Below, in pieces: positions 8,736-16,240 of a stretch of DNA of 64,000 nucleotides. Numbering within the stretch: position 1 is the stretch's first letter; each line of letters opens with the position of its first letter. The translations under genes and the position numbers were made by a program. The notes beneath the pieces are model-generated. The model was not told the DNA's origin. It was given only the letters and a program-made list of their open reading frames with translations, and did no database searches. The stretch is from Pseudomonas oryzihabitans (GTDB lineage Bacteria > Pseudomonadota > Gammaproteobacteria > Pseudomonadales > Pseudomonadaceae): the NCBI RefSeq assembly GCF_006384975.1, contig NZ_CP021645.1, positions 1,454,001-1,518,000 of the forward strand, in the 5' to 3' direction.

Positions 8736-9376
8736 TGGGCGCCATCCTGCTCGCCCTGCTGCAGGGCATTCCCTGGACCCTGGCGGTGACCGCGACCGCC
8801 TTCGCCATCGGCCTGGTGCTGGGTTTCCCGCTCTGTGGCCTGCGGGTGTGCCGACTCAAGCCTCTGCGCCTCCTCGCCTTTACGGTAATCCTCACCTTGC
8901 GCGCCATTCCGCCCATCGTCTGGTTGTTCTTCATCTTCTTCGGCCTGGGCGGCGGCTGGTTGACCCTGTCGCCCTTCGCCGCAGCCACCCTCGGTCTAGG
9001 GCTGATCACCGCCGCGCATATGGCCGAGGTCTACCGGGGTGCCCTCACCGGCATCCCCGCCGGCCAGTACGAGGCGGCGCTGGTGCTCAACCTCAGCGCC
9101 CGGCAGCGCTTCTTCGACGTCATCCTGCCGCAACTGGTGCGCATCGCCATCCCGGCCGCCGCCACCTATGCCATCGGCCTGCTCAAGGACTCGGCCATCG
9201 CCTCGACCCTGGGCGTCACCGACATCAGCGCCGCTGCCTACCAGCAGACCCAGCAGACCTTCCAGGGCTTGCCGGTATACAGCCTGGCCGCCCTGCTTTA
9301 CATCGCCCTGAGCGTGCCGGTGGCGTTGTTCGCCCGGCGCCTAGGCGACCACCTCGGCCGGAGGATCCAGCGATGA
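8735..9376 (+). CDS. ABC importer inner-membrane permease 1, HisM/GlnP type
   Basis: 213 residues with about five hydrophobic helices and the cytoplasmic coupling loop (AGQYEAALVLNLSARQRFFDVILPQ) that docks onto the ATPase. The start at 8735 overlaps the ATPase stop codon and the stop overlaps the next start (ATGA), so the genes are translationally coupled. An upstream extension of this frame is only shadow reading through the ATPase gene. Pairs with the following permease. Confidence 0.92.
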   Translation: MGAILLALLQGIPWTLAVTATAFAIGLVLGFPLCGLRVCRLKPLRLLAFTVILTLRAIPPIVWLFFIFFGLGGGWLTLSPFAAATLGLGLITAAHMAEVYRGALTGIPAGQYEAALVLNLSARQRFFDVILPQLVRIAIPAAATYAIGLLKDSAIASTLGVTDISAAAYQQTQQTFQGLPVYSLAALLYIALSVPVALFARRLGDHLGRRIQR

Positions 9377-10032
9377 CCGAACTCCTCGCCAACTGGGTCG
9401 AATGGTTTCCGGATCTGTGGCACGGCCTGCTGCTCTCGCTGCAGGTGACCGCCCTGGCCCTGCTGGTCGGCATTCCGCTGGGGCTGCTGTTCGCCCTGGG
9501 CGTGTCCAGCCGCAGGCTGCCGCTGCGCTGGCTGACCGTGGTAGTGGTGGAACTGGGACGAGGCGCCCCGGCGCTGATCCTGCTGCAGTACTTCTATTTC
9601 GGCCTGCCCTCCGCGCACATCACCCTCAGCGCCTACAGCGCCGCCGCCCTGGCGCTGGCCTACTGCACCGGCGCCTACACCAGCGAGATCCTTAGGGGCG
9701 GCCTGAACGCCGTCGCCCAGGGCCAGCGCGAGGCGGCGGACGTGATCGGACTCACCCCGCTCGACGCCCTGCGCTTCGTCATCCTGCCGCAGGCCCTGCG
9801 TATCGCCATCCCGGCGCTGCTGGGCTTCTCCATCATGATTTTCCAGGCCTCGTCGCTGTGCTTCACCATCGCCCTGCCGGAATTGGTGAGCCGCGCCTCG
9901 ATGATCGGCTCCAGCACCTTCCAATACATGCCCGTGCTGGTCCTGGCGGGTGTGATGTACGCGGCCCTGTGCATTCCCGCAGCCCTGCTGGTGGGAAACC
10001 TGGAACGCCGCCTGGCCCCGGAACGGGCCTGA
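9373..10032 (+). CDS. ABC importer inner-membrane permease 2, HisQ/GlnP type
   Basis: 219 residues, again about five membrane helices, with the coupling loop AQGQREAADVIGLTPLDALRFVILPQALRIAIPAL typical of the polar amino acid family. It starts in a 4-bp ATGA overlap with permease 1. The two permeases are expected to form the heterodimeric channel for the substrate delivered by the binding protein at 10071. Confidence 0.92.
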   Translation: MTELLANWVEWFPDLWHGLLLSLQVTALALLVGIPLGLLFALGVSSRRLPLRWLTVVVVELGRGAPALILLQYFYFGLPSAHITLSAYSAAALALAYCTGAYTSEILRGGLNAVAQGQREAADVIGLTPLDALRFVILPQALRIAIPALLGFSIMIFQASSLCFTIALPELVSRASMIGSSTFQYMPVLVLAGVMYAALCIPAALLVGNLERRLAPERA

Positions 10033-10070
10033 CCTTCGCCCTGCCGATCAGCATACCGAGGACCACCGCC

Positions 10071-10904
10071 ATGACCGATGCAGCTACCCTCTTCAAGCGT
10101 CTCACCTTCGCCACTCTGCTGCTGTGCGGCAGCGCCGCCGCCCTGGCCGACTGCAAGCCCGCGCATACCTTCGACACCCTGGAAAGAGGCGTGCTCAAGG
10201 TCGCGACCTACGTCTTCCCGCCCTATGCCATCCCCGGCCCCGACGGCCAGATCGCCGGTGTGGAAGGCGATATCCTCAACGGCTTCGCCGCCCAGGAGTG
10301 CCTAACCGTGCGCGCCACCACCGTGGACACCGCCGCGGTGGTGCAATCGGTGATCACCCGGCGGGCCGACGTTGGCATCGGCGACTGGTATCGCACCGCC
10401 GAGCGGGCCAAGGTGCTGGGTCTTTCCGCCCCCACCTTCCTCGACGTTATGGGCATCATCTCCAAGGACAACCTGAGCCGCATCGATCAGCTCGAAGGCA
10501 AGCGCGTCGGCACCGTACAAGGCTATCTCTGGGTCGCCGACTTGAAGAAGGTGCTGGGCGACAATCTGGTGCTCTACCCCAACCCCGTGGCCATGGCCCA
10601 GGACCTGGCCTCGGGGCGCCTCGACGTCGCCACCGACAGCTTCGCCGTGGCCAAGACTGCCCAGCAGAAAGGCGCCTATCCGGGTGCCAGCATCAACGTC
10701 GCCGCTGGCGATCCCAGGGTCAAGGCCTCGCAACAACCCGGCCAGGCGGCCATTCTCTTCGCCAAGCAGAACGCAGCCCTGGGCCAAGCGCTGTCGGCCT
10801 ACATCGAGCAACTGCACCAGGACGGTGGCCTGCGCAAGATCGTTGCCCACTACGGCCTCGACGAGCAGATCACCAACGTCGGCGCTCCCCGGTTGATCGA
10901 ATGA
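10071..10904 (+). CDS. Periplasmic solute-binding protein of the amino-acid ABC importer
   Basis: 277 residues. The first 26 form a signal peptide ending ALA before D27. The mature part has the family-3 binding-protein pattern (GVLKVATYVFPPYAIPGPDGQIAGVEGDILNGF, then ADVGIGDWYRTAERA and DQLEGKRVGTVQGY). These proteins capture amino acids or related compounds in the periplasm. The usual ligand-carboxylate arginine is not obvious where LGLSAPT replaces the common F.S.PY stretch, so ligand identity is not predictable. It lies 38 bp after permease 2 and its stop overlaps the next start, confirming one operon. Confidence 0.92.
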   Translation: MTDAATLFKRLTFATLLLCGSAAALADCKPAHTFDTLERGVLKVATYVFPPYAIPGPDGQIAGVEGDILNGFAAQECLTVRATTVDTAAVVQSVITRRADVGIGDWYRTAERAKVLGLSAPTFLDVMGIISKDNLSRIDQLEGKRVGTVQGYLWVADLKKVLGDNLVLYPNPVAMAQDLASGRLDVATDSFAVAKTAQQKGAYPGASINVAAGDPRVKASQQPGQAAILFAKQNAALGQALSAYIEQLHQDGGLRKIVAHYGLDEQITNVGAPRLIE

Positions 10905-11911
10905 GCCGGGAGGCCGATGGGACGCCGATTAGGCTGACTCAGCCTGAAGCCGAAACCCTGGCGCGGGCCTGCTGCCTGCGCCAGGGGGCCAGCCAGGCGG
11001 TCGCCATCGCCCTGACCGCCGCGACGCTGACCGCCGAATACCGCGGCCTGCCCGCCCTCGGCTTCGCCCACCTGCTGGATTATCTCGACGGCTTCCGCCA
11101 GGGTCGTATCGACCCCCGCGCCGAACCGCAGCTCAGTCGTCCGGCGCCGGCGTTGGTCCAGAGCGATGCGCGCCGCGGCATCGCCCAGCTGGGTTTCGAG
11201 CGGGCCTTCGAGGATCTCTGTACAACGGCCAACGGCTTCGGCCTGGCCCTGTTCGCCCAGCGGGAAGCCTTCACCTGCGGCGAACTGGGCTACTACCCGC
11301 GCCGCCTTGCCGAACGCGGCCTGGTGGCCCTGGCCTTCACCAACGGCCCGCCGCTGTTGGCCCCCCAGGGCAGTAGCCGGGCGCTCTACTCGACCAACCC
11401 GCTGGCGTTCGCCGCCCAGGCCGCTGATGGCCGCCTGCTGGCAATCGACCAGGCCTGCAGCGCCACGGCCTTCGTCAACCTGCTGCGCGCGGCCGCGGCC
11501 GACGCACCCATCCCAGCAGGCTGGGCGCTGGATGAGAACGGCCTACCCACCCGCAATGCCCGTGACGCGGTGCGCGGTGCCCTGTTGGCCTTCGGCGGCA
11601 CGCGCGGCGCCAACATCGCCCTGATGGTGGAGGTCTTGGCCGCCGGACTCACCGGGGCGAACTGGTCGCTGGATGCCGGGGACTTTCGCCAAGGCGCGTG
11701 CAGTCCGGGCAGCGGTCTGCTGGTGGTGGCCGTGGCCCCGCGATTGCTGGACGACCACTTCCCCGAGCGCCTCGGCGCACAGCTGACACGCCTCGCCGCA
11801 CACGGCGTCCATCTGCCCGGAATCACCCGGACACGGGCTCGGCCAGGGGACACCGAGGCCCTCATCACCCTACCCGCCAGCCTCTATGACCAGCTCAGGG
11901 CACTGGCCTGA
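10901..11911 (+). CDS. Ldh-family NAD(P)H oxidoreductase (pyrroline/piperideine-2-carboxylate reductase-like)
   Basis: 336 residues of the malate/L-lactate dehydrogenase-2 superfamily, which includes Delta1-pyrroline-2-carboxylate and Delta1-piperideine-2-carboxylate reductase, N-methyl-amino-acid dehydrogenase and ureidoglycolate dehydrogenase. Characteristic stretches are YSTNPLAFA and a glycine-rich GGTRGANIALMVEVLAAGLTG. Where family members normally have RG-x-x-SHG-x-x-R with a catalytic His, this protein reads RGLPALGFAH, giving L53 for the His and H57 for the Arg. Either H57 takes over or the chemistry has changed. Last gene of the operon, overlapping the binding protein by 4 bp (ATGA); probably reduces an imine or keto acid formed by the upstream enzymes. 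Confidence 0.8.
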   Translation: MSREADGTPIRLTQPEAETLARACCLRQGASQAVAIALTAATLTAEYRGLPALGFAHLLDYLDGFRQGRIDPRAEPQLSRPAPALVQSDARRGIAQLGFERAFEDLCTTANGFGLALFAQREAFTCGELGYYPRRLAERGLVALAFTNGPPLLAPQGSSRALYSTNPLAFAAQAADGRLLAIDQACSATAFVNLLRAAAADAPIPAGWALDENGLPTRNARDAVRGALLAFGGTRGANIALMVEVLAAGLTGANWSLDAGDFRQGACSPGSGLLVVAVAPRLLDDHFPERLGAQLTRLAAHGVHLPGITRTRARPGDTEALITLPASLYDQLRALA

Positions 11912-11942
11912 ACCGCCCCCTTCAACTTTCAGGCGCTCGCTG

Positions 11943-14480
11943 CTAGGCCTCGTCGAGCACCAACGCCTGCTGGCGCAGCGCAGCGAAACGCGCCCGGGAC
12001 AGCGGCCGCTGCAGGTGGAAACCCTGGGCCTGATCGCACTTGAGATCGGCGATGCGCGCCAGCTGGCCGGCGGTCTCGATGCCCTCGGCGACCACCGTCA
12101 GCGACAAGGCCCGGCCCATGCTGACGATAGCCTCGACGATGGCGGCATTGCTCTCGCTCACCTCGATGTTGGAGACGAAGCTGCGGTCGATCTTCAGGCA
12201 ATCGAAGGGATAGGTGCGCAGATAACTCAGGGACGAGTAACCGGTGCCGAAGTCGTCCATCGACAGCCGCACCCCCAGCGCCTTGAGCCGCTGCATCAGC
12301 TCCAGGGCACCGGCGGCATCGTCCAGCAGCACGTTTTCGGTCAGCTCCAGTTCGACGCGAGCCGGCGCTATACCGGTGCGTTCGAGCACGCCGCGGACCC
12401 GCGCCACCAGATCGTCGCGCTGGAACTCCAGGGGCGACAGGTTGATGGACACGATCAGCTCCGGCTCCCAGGCCACCGCCTGGGTGCAGGCCTCCTGCAG
12501 GACCCAGTCGCTGAGGCCCAGGATCAGTCCGGTCTCCTCCGCCAGCGCGATGAACTCGGCAGGCGCCAGGCGGCCGCGGACGGGATGATTCCAGCGCACC
12601 AGGGCTTCGGCGCCCAGCAGACGCTGGCTGCTGGCGTCGAAGCGCGGCTGGAAGTCGAGCTCCAGCTCTCCACGCTGCAAGCCCAGGCGCAATTCGGTCT
12701 CCAGTTGGCGCCGTTCGAGGATGCGCTGGTTCATGGAGGGCTCATAGAATCTCAGGGTATTACGCCCCGCGGCCTTGGCCTCGTACAGGGCGATGTCGGC
12801 ATAACGCAGCAGGTCCTCGGCGTTGTGGCCATCCTCTGGTGCCCGGGCGATGCCGAGGCTCGCACCTATGGCGATGTCGTGCTCGCCCACGCGGATGGGG
12901 CAGCTGATGGCGTCCAGAATGCGGCTGCACTGGCTGGTCAGTTGCTCGACGCTCAGGCTGCCGCTCAGCGCGATGACGAACTCGTCCCCGCCGATCCGGG
13001 CGACCAGATCACCCTCACGCAGGCTGGCGCGCAACTCCCGGGCGACCTGGCACAACACCTGGTCGCCCGCCGCATGTCCCAGGGAGTCGTTGACCGGCTT
13101 GAAGCGGTCCAGATCGAGGACCAACAGATGCAGGGGCTGGCTGGCGCTGACCCCCTCGGCGAAGCGCTGCGCCAGGTGGCGATGCAGCTGATGCCGGTTG
13201 GCCAGACCGGTCAGGGCATCGTGCTGGCTGAGGTGTTCGATGCGCGCCTTGGCTTCGATCTCCTCGGTGACGTCGCACACGGTGCCGCGAAAGCCGGCCA
13301 GGCACCCGCCGGTCACGATGGGCTGGGCCGAGAGCTGACAAAATCTCAGTTTGGTCTGGGCATCGCGCATCTCGCAACGCAGTGCCTGCCGGATGCGGCT
13401 GGCGACGACCGGCGTCCTGGCCATCTCGTCGAGCTGGGACCGCTCATAATCGAGCAATTCATACAGCGGTCGATTCAGCCAGTCCGCCTGCCGAAAGCCG
13501 GTGACGGCGACGAAGCGTTCCGAGATATAGACCAGACGCTGCTCGGCGTCGGTCTCCCAGATCCAATCGGACGCGGCCTCGGACACCATCCGAAAGCGCT
13601 GCTCGCTATACCTCAAGGCCTCCTCGACCCTTTCGGTCTGGCGCGCAGCCAGGGCGATGCGATATCGCAGATACCCGACCAGCAGCAACGCCAGGCCACA
13701 CATACCGGCCAACAGCGGCAGGAATTGCATCAGCAGTCGATGTCCCAGGGCCTGGATAGTCCAGTGAAAGGTCACCGCGATACCGGGATCGGAACTCACC
13801 ACCAGCGTCGGCCGCCCATCGGTGGGTAGCGCCCCCGGCTGGGCCGTCAGGCCGTCCAACTCGAACACCTGCCCGAGCGCGGCGAGCTTGTCCGGCGTCA
13901 GCACATCGACGAACACCATGTAGGAGAGCCCCTTGAAATCCTGATAGCTGGCATCCGGCCGGATGACCGCCGCCGTCACGCTGGCCGGCTTGCCATCGAT
14001 GAGAAAATACCCCTGGGCATAGCCCTCCGCGGGCGAGCGCTCCCGGGCTTGAGCGAGCAGGGTTACCTGATCCTCCTTCAGCCAGAGCTCCAGCCGTAGC
14101 TGACTGAGCTCGCCGTCGACCACGGCATAGCGCGTCGTGCCATCGGGGGCCAGGATGAAGGCGCCATTGACTCCATAGTTCTTGTAGAGGGACGGTCCAA
14201 CGTTGTCCTGATCGTATGCCCAGTCCACATCGACCTGCTGCTCGGTCCGTGCATAGGCCTCGATCCAGAACGAATAGTCGGTCAATACCCGACCCAGCTT
14301 GTCCTGCCGCGTTTCCAGCGCCCGCTGGGCGTCCGTCTCTCTGTGGCGGCGCTGCTGTTCGTCGATGCGCTTGCACAGGTCGAACAGCATGAATCCCGCT
14401 AGAACGAAGATCAGGATGACCAGCACGAAGAAGCCAAGGGATGCCTGACGGGCGACACGATTGAGTTGAGTAGGCACAGC
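11943..14480 (-). CDS. Membrane c-di-GMP protein: CHASE4-PAS-GGDEF-EAL
   Basis: About 845 residues. An N-terminal membrane helix is followed by a periplasmic CHASE4-like domain (LTDYSFWIEAYARTEQQVDVDWAYDQDNVG), a second helix near 255-285, a PAS domain (about 305-415), a diguanylate cyclase domain with intact GGDEF (497-501) and an inhibitory I-site RxxD (488-491) five residues before it, and a phosphodiesterase domain with EAL (625-627) and the later DDFGTGYSSLSYL loop. Both catalytic signatures are intact, so the net direction cannot be told. GTG 14480 is a tentative start; a TTG at 14525 would add 15 residues. Neighbours are metabolic and do not name the signal. Confidence 0.92.
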   Translation of the reverse strand, partial: AVPTQLNRVARQASLGFFVLVILIFVLAGFMLFDLCKRIDEQQRRHRETDAQRALETRQDKLGRVLTDYSFWIEAYARTEQQVDVDWAYDQDNVGPSLYKNYGVNGAFILAPDGTTRYAVVDGELSQLRLELWLKEDQVTLLAQARERSPAEGYAQGYFLIDGKPASVTAAVIRPDASYQDFKGLSYMVFVDVLTPDKLAALGQVFELDGLTAQPGALPTDGRPTLVVSSDPGIAVTFHWTIQALGHRLLMQFLPLLAGMCGLALLLVGYLRYRIALAARQTERVEEALRYSEQRFRMVSEAASDWIWETDAEQRLVYISERFVAVTGFRQADWLNRPLYELLDYERSQLDEMARTPVVASRIRQALRCEMRDAQTKLRFCQLSAQPIVTGGCLAGFRGTVCDVTEEIEAKARIEHLSQHDALTGLANRHQLHRHLAQRFAEGVSASQPLHLLVLDLDRFKPVNDSLGHAAGDQVLCQVARELRASLREGDLVARIGGDEFVIALSGSLSVEQLTSQCSRILDAISCPIRVGEHDIAIGASLGIARAPEDGHNAEDLLRYADIALYEAKAAGRNTLRFYEPSMNQRILERRQLETELRLGLQRGELELDFQPRFDASSQRLLGAEALVRWNHPVRGRLAPAEFIALAEETGLILGLSDWVLQEACTQAVAWEPELIVSINLSPLEFQRDDLVARVRGVLERTGIAPARVELELTENVLLDDAAGALELMQRLKALGVRLSMDDFGTGYSSLSYLRTYPFDCLKIDRSFVSNIEVSESNAAIVEAIVSMGRALSLTVVAEGIETAGQLARIADLKCDQAQGFHLQRPLSRARFAALRQQALVLDEA

Positions 14481-14800
14481 GGCGACCTGTTGGAGCAGGA
14501 TGGACAGAAGTAGAGCGCACGACAAAACGCGCGAATCGTATGCCTTTATATCGACATAGGCGATAACGACTTGATGCCACTACATAAATATTCCGATAAG
14601 GTGCGGACTAGACGGCTTCTGCTGCACCGTCAGCGGGCAAGGACGAAGTCGATGCGCCAGTAAGGCGCAGCCCTACCGTCGTCTATCCGACACCCATGCC
14701 CAAAAACGACAAAGCCCTGCCATTCGCCAGAACAAATGTTGACCTAACGGTCAACTTTACTCACCATCGATTCATCCATGACCCCAAGCGGAGAGCGGCC
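14481..14800. other. 320-bp divergent intergenic region upstream of xdhA
   Basis: Between the GGDEF-EAL start and the xdhA start. An in-frame extension of xdhA runs back to 14696 but lacks family similarity and a ribosome-binding site, so it is regarded as leader. The region holds the palindrome at 14738-14755 and otherwise nothing recognisable. Confidence 0.7.
14738..14755. promoter_or_regulatory. Palindrome GTTGACCTAACGGTCAAC upstream of xdhA, likely operator
   Basis: Two perfect 7-bp arms (GTTGACC, GGTCAAC) separated by 4 bp, 45 bp before the xdhA start. The left arm contains TTGACC, which could double as a -35. A binding site for a purine-responsive regulator is inferred from position. 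Confidence 0.5.
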
Positions 14801-16240
14801 TTGATCAGGTTTCTACTCGACCAGGAGCTGCGCGTCGAAGAGCAGCTCGACCCTAATCTCACCGTCCTCCAATACCTGCGTGAGCGTTGCGGCAAGACCG
14901 GTACCAAGGAAGGCTGCGCCTCCGGCGACTGCGGGGCCTGCACCGTGGTGCTCGCCGAGCCCGATGGCGACCGGTTGCGCTATCGCACCGTCAACAGCTG
15001 CCTGACCTTCGTCGCGGCGCTGGACGGCCGGCAACTGATCAGCGTGGAAGACCTCAAGCACCAGGGCCGCCTGCATGGCGTGCAGCAGGCCATGGTCGAC
15101 TGCCATGGCTCCCAGTGCGGTTACTGCACCCCGGGCTTCGTCATGTCGCTGTTCGCCCTGCAGAAGAACGTCGCCGCGCCGGACAACGCCGCCACCCACG
15201 AAGCCCTGGCCGGCAACCTCTGCCGCTGCACCGGCTACCGGCCGATCCTGGCCGCCGCCGAGCAGGCCTGCGCCAGCCGTCAGCCGGACCACTTCGATGC
15301 CCGCGAGCAGCAGACCCTGGAGCGGCTGAGAGCCCTGGCCCCCGCGCCCGCGACCCGCCTCGAAGGTGCGGGCAGCCGCAGTCATAGCCCCACTACCCTC
15401 GCCGAACTGGCCACCCTCTACCAGGCCTATCCCCAGGCCCGGTTGTTGGCTGGCGGCACCGACCTAGCCCTGGAAGTCACCCAGAATCATCGCCGCCTGG
15501 AGACCCTCATCTACCTGGGCAACCTGCCTGAGCTAAGGGGCGTGACCGTCACCGAAGACAGCATCGAGATCGGCGCCGCCACGCCGCTTACCGACTGCGC
15601 CACCGCCCTGGCCGCCGACTACCCCGACTTCGGCGCCCTGCTGCAGCGCTTCGCCTCCCTGCAGATCCGTAACCAGGGCACCCTGGGCGGCAACATCGGC
15701 AATGCCTCGCCCATCGGCGACAGCCCGCCCTTGCTGCTGGCGCTCGGCGCCACGGTTTTGCTGCGACAAGGCGAGCGCTTGCGCGAATTGCCGCTGGACG
15801 ACTTCTTCCTCGACTACCGCAAGACCGCCCTGGCGCCCGGCGAATTCATCCAGGCGGTGCGGGTGCCGCGGACGCGCGAGGGTCTGATCTTCCGCGCCTT
15901 CAAGATCTCCAAGCGCCTGGACGACGACATCTCCGCGGTCTGCGCCGCCTTCGCCTTGGAACTCGACGAGGGCCGGGTCGCAGCCGTGCGCATCGCCTAT
16001 GGCGGCATGGCGGCCACGCCCAAGCGTGCCAGTCACTGCGAGCAGGTGCTACTGGGCCAGCCCTGGGACGCCGCCACCATCGAGCGCGCCGCCCAGGCCC
16101 TGGCCAACGACTTCGCCCCGCTCTCGGATTTTCGCGCCAGTCGCGAATACCGCCTGCTGACGGCGCAGAACCTGCTGCGCAAGTGTCATCTGGAGACCAC
16201 CCAGCCCACGCTCGCCACGAGGGTCACCGCCCATGTCTAG
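14801..16240 (+). CDS. xdhA: Xanthine dehydrogenase small subunit (2Fe-2S and FAD)
   Basis: 479 residues. The N-terminal half has two 2Fe-2S sites: C39/C44/C47 in GCASGDCGACTVVL plus the earlier plant-type loop, and CHGSQCGYCTPGF with the later CRCTGY. The C-terminal half binds FAD (LLAGGTDLALEVT, TLGGNIGNASPIGDSPP). It transfers electrons from the molybdenum subunit XdhB to NAD+. TTG 14801 is chosen because GGAGAG sits about 6-11 bases upstream and the protein then begins MIRFLLDQELR, as XdhA proteins do; the ATG at 14696 would add 35 unrelated residues. It overlaps xdhB by 8 bp. Confidence 0.95.
   Translation: MIRFLLDQELRVEEQLDPNLTVLQYLRERCGKTGTKEGCASGDCGACTVVLAEPDGDRLRYRTVNSCLTFVAALDGRQLISVEDLKHQGRLHGVQQAMVDCHGSQCGYCTPGFVMSLFALQKNVAAPDNAATHEALAGNLCRCTGYRPILAAAEQACASRQPDHFDAREQQTLERLRALAPAPATRLEGAGSRSHSPTTLAELATLYQAYPQARLLAGGTDLALEVTQNHRRLETLIYLGNLPELRGVTVTEDSIEIGAATPLTDCATALAADYPDFGALLQRFASLQIRNQGTLGGNIGNASPIGDSPPLLLALGATVLLRQGERLRELPLDDFFLDYRKTALAPGEFIQAVRVPRTREGLIFRAFKISKRLDDDISAVCAAFALELDEGRVAAVRIAYGGMAATPKRASHCEQVLLGQPWDAATIERAAQALANDFAPLSDFRASREYRLLTAQNLLRKCHLETTQPTLATRVTAHV

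Noticed and set aside
11886..13829. 647-residue plus-strand frame
   Set aside because: Mirror of the GGDEF-EAL gene; low-complexity composition and no motif.
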